The position numbers and the translations under genes were made by a program. Below are positions 12,452-24,692 of a DNA stretch of 64,000 nucleotides, piece by piece. The stretch's first letter is position 1, and each line of letters begins with the position of its first letter. Origin of the DNA: Allodiplogaster sudhausi (lineage: Eukaryota; Nematoda; Chromadorea; Rhabditida; Diplogasteridae); contig CALZFC010000150.1 of the NCBI GenBank assembly GCA_945643635.1, positions 199,501 to 263,500 on the forward strand, read 5' to 3'. The notes under the pieces are model-generated. The model did no database searches. It saw only the letters and a program-made list of their open reading frames with translations, and had not been told where the DNA came from.

Positions 12452-15143
12452 GACAAGAGTGGACAGTGGCGGCCCAGGATGTCATCTCGCTCCCATGCAC
12501 CCTTTGAAGATTCCGCTCTGCTTAGTCGACCGGATAACCACCCGTTATTTCTGGTACCTGTTAATTCCCTGCCCTGGATCAATGGTCTGGAGCTCATTGT
12601 CGAGAAAAAAAAGCGAAGCGTGATCAAGAGAGAACCTATTCTTAACGGGTGCGAAATGTCATTTGAGGTGTCGACATGGTTTGCGAATGCTCGTCGAAGA
12701 CTGAAGAAAGAGAACAAGATGACTTGGTCTCCCCGGAATCGACCAGCAGATGAAGACGATGACGATGACTTGGATGGAATCGGAAGGCCCGGCAGCTCCG
12801 CCAGTGACATTTCTCTCTCCAGACGAGGCACGTTCTTGGATGAAAACCTAGTGTAGAACATCTCTTTACAGGTCTGGGCAACAGTGGAGAGTCGAACAAC
12901 AATGAGAAACGGCCCGAGTCTTCTCCGAGAACTGCTTCTGAAACACCAAAGAAGGTCTGTACTCTTGTGCTGCCTGAATGATGAATCTGAGTAATAGTTG
13001 CAGAATAAGATCTGGTCGATAGCAGACACGGTGAAGACGGAGCGAGTGGAGGAGAGTAGCTCGCGGGAAGCGGCAAGCGGAAGCGGCAACGCAGGGGAAG
13101 CGACGCCTTCCGCGTCAGCTGCGATGGCCGCGTGGCAGCAACAGTTCATGCTGTCCCGCCCTGCCCTCCCGCTTCTCCCTCAGCAACTCCTGATGCAGCA
13201 TCTCTTCTTCAACTCCTTGATGCAACGCCCTGCGACAGTCACTCCCTCCTCTGCCCCCTCGCATGGTTCGTCTCTTTCTTCTCCTCAACAATTAGTTCCT
13301 TGTGCCTTGCACCCTGTTGCTGGCTCTTCCTAGTTTTACAAGCGCGCCTCCAAGCTCACCACTTCTTGTGGCTTTCGTTTTATGGCCAGATTAGGAGATT
13401 ATTCAAGAGGTCTTCTTTGAGGTATCTCTATTTTGGAGAGAAAACAGAAGAAGTCACTCTGACTGAATGAGTGAGAGAGACAGAGATGAAGAGAGAAAGA
13501 GAGAGATGAAGAGAGACAGGCAGAGGAGATGAGACACGTAGTTGTGAATGATTACCCACTTGCGCGTGTGCACAGCATCATGCTGCACCAGCTGATGTTA
13601 TACAATTGAGGTTAGAGAGAGAGAGAGAGAGAGAGGGACGAAAGCGGGATGACAGAAGCTTCGCGCCATTTTATGCACGTGTGGAGTCACCGATCGCATC
13701 TCTCAAATAAATGGGGAGTAAAGAGAGAGAGGAGAGCGACAGGGAGAGAGAGAGAGAGACGGAGAGAGTGAGAGAGAGACGGAGAGAGTGAGAGAGAGAG
13801 ACGGAGAGAGTGAGAGAGAGAGACGGAGAGAGAGAAAGAGGGTTCGCTCGCCCAATACGATGGAATGGTTCTTCCTTTTGGCCCTTTGCATCTTGTACTT
13901 CTTCAGCTGCTCTCCTCTCCTTGGCTGCAAAGCTATCAGCATATTCTTTGAATGAAAAAATAGACATATTTGACATTAATCCGGCGGTTGTACAGAGACA
14001 AGATAAGACTGACGAGACAGGGAGAGAAGGGAACGATGCTGCCACGCAATTGGGGAAAAGTACTGAAGAAGAGGATGAATGTCAGCCTGAAGATTTTCTA
14101 TAAACTGGTAACGTAGTAATGATGAAATGATGTTGTTTGTTAGTGTGGATGCCAGCATGAGCCAAATGCTCAGCCTTACTGTTAGTTCTCCCCCTCTCTC
14201 CCTCCCGTTCTCCCTCCCTCCCTTTCAACCCTCCATCTATCATAGCTGGCGCAATCTTGACGAGAAGCCACATTTGACGTGGAGGAGCAGGCGGCAATGC
14301 GCCAACTGTGACCTGCGACCTTTTCGCGGCTGCTCGCTCCCTGTCATCTCTCTCGCACAGTCGCTCTCTCTCTCTCTCGCTCTCTCTATCTATCCCTCTA
14401 TCTCTCTCTATCTATCCCTCTCTCTCTCTCTCTCGCTTTCTCTCGTTTCCCCCCCCCTTCCATCTTGAATAGTTGCTCATGGTGAATGGAAAGGTTGTGT
14501 AAATGGGTACAGTAATCACTAGGTTAAATTTGAATGTAAATTGTTGTCTTTCCTCTTCAGTTTTTCTAAACTTCCATGGGTTGACAACAGTGAATGCCAG
14601 GATTAACAAGTGATCATGCCGCTTGCAATAATAAATATGGAAAGAAGGCGGGATATTATGAAGACGGTTCTAGAACCAATTAATAGTAAATTGGATTTGA
14701 CATGAGCAAATAAAAGGGCAGCCGCCCCAGTTGGAGGACGCCGGTATAGTTGGAGCTACTCATTCCTGTGAGATGAATCTTTCGAAGGGGGGGGGGCGTT
14801 TAAAAGCTAGCAATGCTGTGCAGTGGTTACCGATTGCATGCATAATTGTGCGTCCTTGGCAAGGGAATCTGTCAGAGGAGGAAAAGGGTTGTCAGCAGTG
14901 GCGGGCTGGCCGGTCGGGGTCACTCTTCTTTTGCATCTGCCAAGTCTTTAGTTAGTGCAACAAAAGGAAGAAAGAGTTGCAATGATTGCAGAAGCAGCGT
15001 GGGCAGCTCTGACTTCAGCGAGAGAAGGGAGCGGAGAAGCTGCCACGTCCTCTGCCTCCCTCTCTCCATCTGCACGCAGTACACCCAGTCCTTCCGAGGA
15101 CAAGCCAATCCGCGAAGATGTTAAAAATGAATCTCCAGTCTGA
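10809..15143 (+). CDS. irx: Iroquois-class (TALE) homeobox protein
   Basis: Exons in phase: 10809-10976, 11577-11666, 12668-12803, 12872-12954, 13004-13294 and probably 14952-15143, giving about 319 residues. The homeodomain spans three exons: ARRKNATRE, then [17 protein letters not shown], then [20 protein letters not shown]. The three-residue loop extension and the invariant [17 protein letters not shown] are diagnostic of Iroquois. An acidic DEDDDDDLD stretch follows, as in the family, and KIWSIADT near 13007 matches the conserved KIWS(L/I)A motif. If the last splice is not used, the protein stops at 13333. ATG 10809 follows an in-frame stop. It is a sequence-specific nuclear regulator of patterning and neural specification in animals. 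A stop at 12856 would give a short isoform if the intron at 12804 is retained. Confidence 0.93.
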
Positions 15144-17202
15144 TCAGATACAGTGATGTTCCGCTAAAATGGCCGATTTGGAACTCAGCGTTCCAATCAG
15201 CACGCAAGTCATAGCAAGTTAGCAAGGAAGCTATATGAAAAGATCCTTATATATTTTGTAACGACTTGTTTTTCCACGTCCAGCACACTAGAGGTAATTA
15301 AGATGTCCCTGTTTTGAGGGGTTATTTTGGAGGAACATCACTATATTTCTTTATCTCCCCTCCACTTTCTCCCCGTTCTTCCTCTCTAGCTCTTCTCATA
15401 CAACCAATCCCATTTGTACTAACAGAGGGCTCTAGAATTGCATATCCACATCGTCATAATTATATTCACAGTGCCACATTTGCCCCCTCCTTGGTACTAT
15501 TGTTTTAACCAAAATTATATTGAATTTGTTCCCGTTTGTACCAGAATAGACGTCCTTTCAGCCCTTATTCATGAGACCAATTTTTCTATTGCATTGTAGA
15601 GAAGACTAGCCCTACTGCCTGACAGCATAATACAGTCTGAGTAGCGAGATTCAGACGAGATAGTCACATCGCATCCCCAGTCTCGTTCCACATCACATTA
15701 CTCGCTCTATTTTGCTAATTTTAAGGAACTTTTTGTGACAGTTCTCCTTCTCGGGTCCCTAGGAGTTTTCGGAACAGCAGAAATGGACTTGGGTTCTCCC
15801 TGTTTACTGTTTTAGAACAGTTACTTCTTTCTGTTCACCATTTTCGAATAGTTTGCATTAACCGGCCAGATTATTGACTATTCTCTCCTCTTTGTCTCGT
15901 CTCACATTCTCACATTCTGTGGCAATTTTCGCTTTCTGACCATTCTTTACAAATTTGTAAGGTATTCGAAGTAAGAATTCCTGTGTGGGAAAATTTTTAC
16001 TAGGCTGCAGCAATTGTATGTACCGTCTCGACTTTCACATGTAATTAATGCATATGCTTTTCATTGATGTAATCAACTTTAGATGTTAAAGATTTAATAT
16101 ACTGTCTGTGAAGAGATTGGCTTCCCTGGTAATAAAAAAAAATAAGTCTATTGAGATATGAGCGTTCAACGCTGTCTCCTGAACTCAAGGTAAAGGAACT
16201 GTTGGTTTCTTTATAAATGAAGGCTTAACTACGATGAGCATCTCTTTTAGTTTTGAAGAATCGTTGACGAAGAACAACTGCACAGGAAGCATATACATCA
16301 AGAGTAGCACGGGATACCAGCAGTTCTCTGTCAGCATCCCATTCCAACTTACGAATAAGCAATCCCAAACAATAAAGCAGTCATAGCAGGAATGAAATGG
16401 GTGCAGACATGTTCCTGGCGTTCCACACAATTTCCTTGTCTACCTCCTCAGTGTTCTTCTTTCATTTCATTACCGTGTCCGTTCTCCCCAATGTATGCTC
16501 CTTCTTCGTCCTCCCAACAATTCTTGCTCAGTCGCCACTAAGCAGTGCGCTTGACAATTTCTTCACTTAGACAGTCGTAAATTTTCAAGCATATGACGCC
16601 AGTGAAAAGGAGAGATGGGATTGTTCAAGAAAGAAAGAAAGAAGTTAGAAAACTTATGCTAGGGACTGCTAACAAACATTGCATCGATATCTACAAAGAG
16701 AACCTAATTCACTAGTTGGTGTTCAGGTGAATTCGAAGATGAACGGAAGAACCATTGGGATGTCTTGGAACGGAGGCCACTAAAGGTTGCGCAATGAAGG
16801 TGAGAGAGTGAAAGACTCTGAAGCGATGACCACACCTTTACAACACCAAACTAACTGACGCGATCTCTGGGAAGATGGTCATAAATGCTACGCTAAGTCG
16901 AGTATCATAAGTGTAGCAAACTAAACCAGCCCAAGGCTCATTAATCGAATTTTCTTCTTGTTCCAGAATTTATTGCATTTCTAAAAATCCCGGCCCAGGT
17001 TTTATTTCAATTTATCGCTCGCTTTTTTTCGGATATGCAACTTTAAAAAAAAGTTGAAGAAAAACAAAACAACGATTGGTTTTTGACACCGCATTTGAAT
17101 ACAAAAACTTTAAAACCAAATAACGAACGGTGGGTCAGAAATTTCGAAACAATGATGAAGAAGCATGATAAACGAAGAGATCACAACAGAACCACAGCGA
17201 CT
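15144..17202. other. Intergenic region, AT-richer, no clear gene
   Basis: No long or spliced reading frame is convincing. One plus-strand open block at about 16188-16382 could be an exon: it follows an AG, lacks low-complexity sequence, has a CTGSIYI segment and ends in TAG. It has no recognisable family and no neighbours to splice to, so I do not call it as a gene. The 5' half probably holds the 3' end of the Iroquois transcript and the 3' half that of ERH. Confidence 0.45.
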
Positions 17203-19709
17203 TCAGTTCGACCTCTCCGCCTGATTACGAAGAAGCTGGAAGATCCGATCCTTGATCCAGTCCTTGTTGTGCGGAACGTACTGTCCGCTTTCCTAATGAA
17301 ACCAAATATGGGCAACTGATTTTCAGGATTAAAGGCATTTTCAAGGCCAGGGAATAAATACACTGCCGACTTTACACTCTGGAATCAAGGGGTGGAGAAG
17401 AAGATTGCGGTACGGAAAGCACGGCAGTGAGAGTAAAAGCAGATCTGTACGTCAAAATCCGTATGGGTAGGTAAGACCCAAACAGGGTTTGACCCAATAG
17501 ATTTTGGACCTTCCCGGAGCAATACTCCATCCAGGCTCTGCCGTACAAATTCTATGTGTACTCTCCCCACCTAGCTTTCCGGGCTCAAGCCCTCAAACCA
17601 ACTTTATTTTCCCAACGAGTCGAAAATGCCATTTATTCCCCCAAAATCAGAGTGGGTTCGCAAAATAGACCGTACCTTCTTAAACCAGCTTGGGGCAGGA
17701 CAAAACAATGTAATCACTTAATCCTGAATATGAGCAGAGCTCAAATAGGTCTGACCCATGACAGGGTTGTAACCCCCCGGGCCGTAGGGCCGGAACACTT
17801 TGTAACCCCCGGGATGGCTATTTTTCACTTTATAACCAACGGGTTTATCAATTTTTCACACTGAAACCCCCCGGCACAATGTTCATAGACAGGCACTATT
17901 TCAGCACTGAATATGAGTAAAAAAAATACGACACAGTACACTAATTTCCCTCAAAAAGTTTCATCAAAGTCGCGATATGTAGCAGGTAAACAGTGTTAAA
18001 ATGCCCATTGGCGGGAAGAATTTTTGGGATGGTCCAAATGAGCAAATCCAGAATTTTCGGAAGGGTCCAAGTGGCCAAAATGTTTGAGACGGGCAAGGTT
18101 ACATTCGAAAGAGGAGAATTAGAGCTATAACACAACTGTAGGGTTTGCTATAATTGTTTTCCATAATCTCGAACAGATATGGGTCCTTTTCGCTGGCTTG
18201 GTACTGGCGCGACCACGACTGAATACTTATGTCGAAGGAATACAGCCGACATATTTCTGCTCGGGTTTCGAGTAAATGGTCAGAAGATATCAATAGCGAA
18301 CGAAGTGCCAATTTGTCCCAATTTTGAATAGCTAAGGAAAGCTGTCTTGGCATCACTTAGCACACCAGAAATCATTCGCCAGTCTAAGATTGCCGGCCTG
18401 GACCCACATCCGTTTGAGGTTATGGAAATGAAACGCGGCTACTTCGAAGCTTTGAGATGGTGTCTCCAGTCCAGGACTGATGAAAAGGACCCAGATCCGA
18501 TTCAAGTTGTGGAGGTCAGTTAACGAAACCCTACAGTTGGCAAGTAGCTCTATCTTTCTACTTTCGAATGGACCCTTGCCGTTTTCCTAATTTGTCCTCT
18601 ACGTCGAGAACGAACGCGTGAAACCTCGCTGTGTTTGACATGGTCGCGGCAGTCTAAGATTGGCGAAAAGGACCCCTATCCGTTTGAGGTTCTGGGGATG
18701 AATTAAGCAAACCCTAAAGATGTAGTGTGGATCTCATTTGTCCTCTTTCGAATACAACCTTACGGATCTCGAAATGCATCGTCTATGCTGAGTGTATGTG
18801 TTGTGTTTCTCGGAAGCCACTTTTTTTACCCCAATTTTTCGGGAGGGAGGGCCCTGGCTAAATCTTGACCTTTTTAAACACTGCAGGTAAAGTTTACACT
18901 CAGGGGGGTCAAAAATTGACAGTTCCTCAATATACAAAATTTTATTGCCAAAAATAACCTGAAGTGAGATATTAAATTAATTTATCAAAAACATGGAATT
19001 TTCGAAGCCCATTTTATTAGTCCGATTCACCTTAAACAAATACTCAGAAAAGTTCACCACTGAGAAAACCAGCAGGATCCACTTTCTTGAGACAGAAAAA
19101 CCTGTCTGAAAAATGTTAAGAAAAAGGTCAGTAATACTACTTTTTTCAATGAAAATTATACTTCTCACAGGTCGAGTATTTGAGCGATTCCAATGTAAAA
19201 TTGAGCACAACTTTAACACTGTTTAAAGGTGCCATCCGTAATTGTTCCCGGAGATTTAGCAGCCTCCATCCCAACCAAAACATACATCCCATTTATGAAA
19301 GAAAATTAGAATATTTAGAATCTCTGCCCATATTAAGCCTCAAATGCTAAGTAACGTCCGGAACTGCCCCAACGAGGAAGTTTCTTAGCCACCCAACTTT
19401 TGACCAGATTCGGGAAATGGGAAATTCAACCAACCCTGTTCAAGACGAGGAGTGAAAGATCGGAGAGCTTATCGATGAAGTCGAAGAGGTTCGAGACGTC
19501 ATAGGTGATTGAAGCCTTGTGAGGATTCTGCTTCTTCAAAAACTCTTCGAAGATCTTGCAGATTCCTGTGAATCAAAATAGTAATAAACAGAACAGCGAG
19601 AGCAAAGAGAAGTGTCGGAACCTTCAAGGCACTCGGTAGTTGTCTCGTAGTCTGACCAGGTTCGTGAGTCCGGTCGAGAAGTCGGCTGGATCAGCAGAAT
19701 AGTGTGCAT
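17203..19709 (-). CDS. erh: Enhancer of rudimentary homolog
   Basis: Three minus-strand exons join in phase: 19709-19622, 19565-19435 and 17292-17203, giving 102 residues against the usual ~104. The protein begins MHTILLIQP, continues [14 protein letters not shown] and [20 protein letters not shown], and ends near [18 protein letters not shown]. All of these match the very conserved ERH family. ERH is a small dimeric nuclear adaptor linked to splicing, mRNA decay and small-RNA or meiotic mRNA control. Exon boundaries are GT-AG: CTTGAAG/GTTCC, AACAGG/GTTGG and acceptor TTTCATTAG. Intron 1 is short (56 nt) but intron 2 is 2,142 nt and packed with repeats, so the last exon is easy to miss. A codon for Ser may precede the ATG in a further 5' exon. 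Confidence 0.93.
17735..17905. repeat. Dispersed repeat with CCCCCGGGC core, also at 57.0 kb
   Basis: The block carrying AATAGGTCTGACCCA and then GTTGTAACCCCC plus GGGCC recurs in reverse complement at about 56995-57050, inside a UBR intron, where CCCGGGGGTTACAACGA and GTGGGTCAGACCTATTTCAG are seen. The phrase CTATTTCAGCACTGA is shared by 17891-17905 and 57040-57055. Two copies in unrelated introns indicate a mobile-element family. Ends and target duplications were not resolved. Confidence 0.6.
18097..18772. repeat. Diverged inverted repeat in ERH intron 2
   Basis: The left arm at about 18097-18225 (containing TTCGAAAGAGGA, TAGGGTTTGCT and GGGTCCTTTTCGC) is the reverse complement, by eye roughly 70% similar, of 18648-18772 (GCGAAAAGGACCC, AGCAAACCCTA, TCCTCTTTCGAA). 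A third related copy lies between them at about 18380-18560. The arrangement resembles an old foldback or MITE-type insertion that enlarged this intron. Confidence 0.65.
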
Positions 19710-20386
19710 TCTCTACAAAGAAAGAGCTGACATTAATATGCGATTTATCCGAACCTTTCCTTTGCACATTCTCTTTCAAATCCCGCGCGTGTCAATTATA
19801 TTTATTCACAAGCGCATTTCGGTGGTTTCAACACCACTCATATTTTGTGGAACACCAACGACTTTTAATATTTGGGTTTTTACTAATGATATTCCCGTTC
19901 TTATTAAATGTACGAAGTTCATAGAAAAATAAACTTAAAAAATTAATGACTCTTCTTATTCCATAATCTATTTACTTTAAACAACCACGCACCCTTCAAA
20001 TTTTCACACTTCAAATTTGTTCGGCATACAACCTCAACATACGTTTTATTGACATAAAATAAACTTGGCCAATTATATTGTCTTTGGTAATTCCTGTAGA
20101 CAGTAATTCTTGCATGCTGCAGAACCTGTTGCAGAACTGGCCAAGTTGGAAGTAGAATTTTGTGCGCATAGTTTACGCGTAAAATACGTGTACATACCTA
20201 TTCTTTACAATTCCTTACTAAGTTCGCTAGAGTAGTTTGAAGTGCACGGGTCGAAACAGAAGACGAAATTTACGAGTACAAACTACATAGTGAGAGGGGC
20301 CGAGACTACAATACTTGATTACTGCATGAATCGAGCAGATAAGATGGGGAGACCAAGTGGAACAGCACCACTGATCTGGAGTAGAC

Positions 20387-20459
20387 ATGGCTCTGGCAGT
20401 ACGCGGCTGGAGGATACTCCAGAAGGTCGATGAGAACACTTTCGTGTCAGCGCTCTCTT

Positions 20460-20503
<44 letters not shown>

Positions 20504-21998
20504 ATATATGTATGTATATATTCATTTATTTGTTTGTTTGTTTATTTATTTTCGTGTATATTTATTTACATATTTTATGCTGCATGTATATTGTTCTTTT
20601 ATTATTGAACTTTACTATTCCCTAACTGTTCCACCATTTCAGTGGTGACTGCGATTCCGAACATCCCCAGGCACGCGTGTATGGAGGACATGTTCTTGCG
20701 CAGGTTTTTATTTTTGCCTGTTCCGCATTAGATCTTCCACTCATGTCCACAATTCGATTCAGGCGATGTCTGCAGCCTACTTCACGGCCCCAAAGGGCTT
20801 CTTCATCCATTCCATTCACTGCTACTTCGTCCGTGGAGGTCAATTCTTTTCATTCTTTTTACCGATTCATTTTTGACTAGGGCCTTTATTTAAAATGAAG
20901 GAGTTGAATATCAGGAGAGGAAGACGTTCCGATCGAGTTCAAAGTGACGAGAGTGCGTGACGGGAGGAACTTCGCGGTGCGATACGTGGAGGCCAAGCAG
21001 GGCGGGAAGACCATCCATCTCAGCGAGTACTCTCTGCAGAAGGCATCTCTCTGTCGCTTTCTTCACTCTCTCAACTACTTCTCTCCCTGCTATTTACTCT
21101 CTCCTAATTAGATCAGTTTGTCGTTGTTGAAATGAAGGGATTGTTATAGCTGGACGGGCCGGTGGACAACTTCAAAGTGAGCCCGCCCCCACCAGAGATC
21201 GAGAGACTGCCTCGGCCAGAAGAGTTGCAGAGTGACGAGGAGAGCAGACATGCCTTCCACTCTGTCGGAGGGGATCTCCGCCAGATGAGGGGACTCGAGA
21301 CACAGCGGATGGCCCCCTCCATCGATCTGCGACCCACTGATCTCAGTCTCTTCTTGCATGGGGACGAGGGCAAGAAGCGCAAGCAACTCCATTGGATGCG
21401 GTATAAAAATGTCGTCGGTTAGTGGGAGGATGTCTCTCTGTCCCTGGACACTATCTTCCCTCTCGTCGCTATCTCTGCTTCTTTGCCCTCTCTTCCCTTG
21501 TGTGCACTCTCGTCGCTATCTCTGCTTCTTTGCCCTCTCTTCCCTTGTGTGCACTCTCGTCGCTATCTCTGCTTCTTTGCCCTCTCTTCCCTTGTGTGCA
21601 CTCTCGTCGCTATCTGTGCTTCTTTGCCCTCTCTTCCATCTCTCGTTCCTTTCGCAGATCCGTCTGACTACATGCTGCAGCATTCCACGCTTGTCTACAT
21701 GTCTGACATGAATCTGGCCACGACGGGTTCTCTCGTTCACCCCGAGAAGAAGTTCAAACTCATAACTTCCCTTGACCACTCCGCCTGGTTCCATGATTAC
21801 AAGTCAGTGACTTATGCCAGGATCAAGATGCCGAATGGATTGTTTAGTTTCAATGTGAATGATTGGATGATCTACGAGCAAGAAGTCGTGTCGAACTCTG
21901 CGAATCGATCATTGATTTATGGTCGAATCTGGAGTGAAGATGGCCGACTCCTCATGACCACTGCTCAAGAAGCTTTGATCTACAAGGCTCGCATCTGA
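20387..21998 (+). CDS. acot8: Acyl-CoA thioesterase II (ACOT8/TesB family)
   Basis: Six exons in phase: 20387-20445, 20643-20703, 20763-20838, 20915-21042, 21150-21417 and 21658-21998, giving 310 residues (family ~320). They form the double hotdog fold. RVYGGHVLAQAMSAA and IHSIHCYFVRGG match the first hotdog, LDHSAWFHD carries the catalytic Asp region, and TTAQEAL the Gln region. The enzyme hydrolyses fatty acyl-CoA to free acid and CoA, usually in peroxisomes. The C-terminus is ARI, which fits the PTS1 consensus small-basic-hydrophobic. Intron 4 must use a GC donor (AAG/GCATCT), because no GT donor keeps frame. Intron 5 contains a 47-bp minisatellite. The start is the first in-frame ATG before WRILQKVDENTFV. 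An upstream exon is possible. Confidence 0.92.
20465..20501. repeat. acot8: (CT)n microsatellite in ACOT8 intron 1
   Basis: Pure CT tract shortly after the first donor, followed by a TTTATTTG-rich stretch. Confidence 0.85.
21460..21647. repeat. acot8: 47-bp minisatellite in ACOT8 intron 5
   Basis: Four copies of a 47-bp unit begin at 21460, 21507, 21554 and 21601, each starting CTCTCGTCGCTATCT and ending TTCCCTTGTGTGCA. The copies are nearly identical and the last is truncated. The array fills most of the intron up to the acceptor TTTCGCAG. Confidence 0.95.
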
Positions 21999-22280
21999 TG
22001 GCTACCACTTCACTTCTCCATTCATTCCGATTTGTAAAGAGAAACTTTATAAATACTTATCGAATCCTTCGGTAGTGGTATTTCAGTGGCCTGGGCCAGG
22101 AGTGGAAACGAAGAAGGGCATGGAATGATTGGAGAGCTGAATTCTGAGAAGGGCAAGACGCTTGTAGACTTCTCTCTTCTTTAAGCATCTGGGTGGTCGC
22201 GTCTTCCGCCAGCAGCTAAATGATTCAAGTCAATTTCCCTGCTTCTCCTGCCTCTCATCTCTTTAGCGCATTCTCCATCT

Positions 22281-22285
<5 letters not shown>

Positions 22286-22324
<39 letters not shown>
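22286..22324. repeat. (CT)n microsatellite
   Basis: CT tract in the 385-bp gap between the convergent 3' ends of ACOT8 and the small membrane-protein gene. Confidence 0.85.
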
Positions 22325-22330
<6 letters not shown>

Positions 22331-22383
22331 TTCTGTCAATCTCTATCTGTCTCTATGTCCCATCTTTGACTATTTAGTTACGA

Positions 22384-23696
22384 TCAATGGGGGAAAAACG
22401 CGCGCTGAATCCTTATGCAAATGAAGGAAAGGAATGAAATGAAAGAGAAGATAGAGAATGAATGCGTTGAAGGGAAGAAGGAACTGACTTGGAAGAGTTC
22501 GAGTTCTCCGTGAGCCTTCTCAACGAATTCGTGGATCTCGTCAACGATGTCGACTGAGCAAATGATTGCAACTCCAGTGAGAGAAGCGCAGACGGCAAGC
22601 ACCGAGAAGATGACCACGTGCTCCGTGTGGCTCAGCAGCTGGCTCAGCAGGCACCGCAACCACTCTCGCATTTTCACTGACAGCACTTGGCTTCTATTCA
22701 TTCTCAGCATCTTCTCTCTCTGTCTCTCTCTCTCCTTTTCTACCTTATTTTCTCTCAATTAGTCTTTTACCCGTACCACTGCTGCCTATTGGTCTGTCTG
22801 TCCTCTCATTCTTCTCATCTGCTTTTTTCTCCACTCTTAACATGCCATTACACTCGATAACCACAAAGGCGCTGTTTCTTTTATGCGTGTTTCAAACAGA
22901 ACAGGTTACTACATTCTCAATCATCCCTCCTCGGTGAAAGCAAAATGGGCAAAAAAATTAGAAGCTACGCAAATACAGTATAAAAAAATATGTGGCACGT
23001 AAAATTATATGTACATACTTTTCCCTTCTGCACTGTAAATGTGTATGCAATCAAAATCAGCACCAAGTCAGCTGTAATTCTGAATAGCCTGTAATCAGTG
23101 ATCACAAAGCAAAGTGACAATCTTGAGTTGGAATGTTTCATTGACATCCACGATCCCCTCGTTGTCGGAGGAGATCACTGCTTCCTCAGGCGCCATCTTC
23201 AGTCTCTGCATCCTCTCATTCCTCTCATCCAGGACATCTGCATTCGATCTCATTATGTTCTCTTTGAAAACTATGCATATCTGATTAATGACATTTTATT
23301 GTACACAAATACATAGTATGCGCAAAAGTAAAGATTGTAGTGCGAATGCATAGAACGGGTAATGTAATTGACCAACTGGATGGGCAAGGAGTGCCAGCCG
23401 GAGATCTCTTCAGTTCCACTCCGAGCTGTTGATCTGGACTCGTCACATAACCCTTGGAATCTCTTCCTATATGCATTACAGGAAGAATGTCGTCTGAAAG
23501 ATCTCAATCCCTTTTGTTTCTTCTTTCCCTCTCACATTCTCTTCGCTATCTTTCACTCCCTTTTCTATCTCTCGTATTCTCAGCTCCTCTCTCTCGCTTT
23601 ATAATTTCATTTGATTGCAAGCCAACCTGCATCATGAGACAACTTGGAATAGACAATCAGAAGAGAAGAGAAGACAGTGAAGACGTGTAGCAGCAT
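22384..23696 (-). CDS. Small secretory-pathway membrane protein, unknown
   Basis: Five minus-strand exons join in phase: 23696-23627, 23493-23377, 23237-23106, 22676-22489 and 22404-22384 (175 residues). All boundaries are GT-AG and phases agree throughout, which supports a real gene although I do not recognise the family. The N-terminus MLLHVFTVFSSLLIVYS reads as a signal peptide. About 95 mostly polar residues follow, with one NETF N-glycosylation sequon. A single hydrophobic segment near residue 130 (VVIFSVLAVCASLTGVAII) precedes an acidic tail ending FFPH. This suggests a type I membrane protein. Its promoter region is shared head-to-head with AP-1 mu about 650 bp away, and its 3' end converges on ACOT8. 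Confidence 0.55.
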
Positions 23697-24352
23697 CCTG
23701 AAAGGAACAGGAACAATGTTCCCTTGGGTGTGCTTTTTAATCCCAGTCTATATTTCTGCCCGTCTCTCTCTTCTCGCTTCTTTCACACTCTCATTTTTTC
23801 CCTTTCTCTCGATCTCTGACTCTCCGAGACAAACACAGAACGAAAATCTGACCTTTGCCAGGTTATTGACAGAAGCTTGAAGGCACGAGTTGGACAATTG
23901 TAAAAATCAATGGAAAGAGTGTTATTTCCGTTTGCTGGATCGGTATGCATTTTCTATTCTCTAGAGAATCCTCTCACCTACCCTGCCATGTCATAATATG
24001 AGGGAATTATCAGTATTTCCTCTCAGCAGTTTCAGTTCTTAAATTCTCCTGAAATCGATTAGACACTTTTCTAAAAGTATAGGTGGCATATTTCAAACTC
24101 ATCGATGTACGTAGTTTGAACATAATGCAAAAACTCTGCTTATAAAGTGAGAGCAACTACTTGGAATACAGTAGCATGAAGTTTCGGAAAATTAACCTTG
24201 CAGGTATTTAAGAAGACACTAAAAATACAAATGTGTTTGTAGCTGCGCGGATGTTCTTATCATGGGAATTAAACTTATAATGTGTCGAATTGGTGATATG
24301 TGAAAATGATTAACTGTTAATAATAGAGAGAGGGGGCGAGGAGTCGTTCGAG

Positions 24353-24656
24353 ATGTCCTCGTCAGCAATCTACATTCTTGATCTGAAGGGAAAGGTACCA
24401 AGATTCTTTGTTTTATTTGTTCTGCAAGTGGCTACTTTTAAGGTCATAATTTCACGGAATTATCGAGGAGATATCGAAATGAACACGATTGACCGTTTCA
24501 TGACACTTTTAATGGAGAAAGAAGAGGATTCGATGCAGACTCCGGTCATCACCCACTCCGACGGCTCTTTTATATACATCAAACACAACAACATCTACCG
24601 TTAGTTTCTTATAGTATGAGTCTCGAATTTTATTACTCTGGTCTTTAAAACTAGCT

Positions 24657-24692
<36 letters not shown>

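Noticed and set aside
13810..14103. Opposing open frames near 13.8-14.1 kb, one with an acidic tail ([14 protein letters not shown])
   Set aside because: Both strands are open and half of each frame is microsatellite; no splice partners or family similarity favour either.
22489..22676. Similarity of the membrane segment to the N-terminal domain of nematode cuticle collagens
   Set aside because: The segment with VDEIHEFVEKAHGEL looks collagen-like, but no Gly-X-Y repeats follow on that strand, and the exon joins in phase to upstream signal-peptide exons, so it is near a C-terminus.
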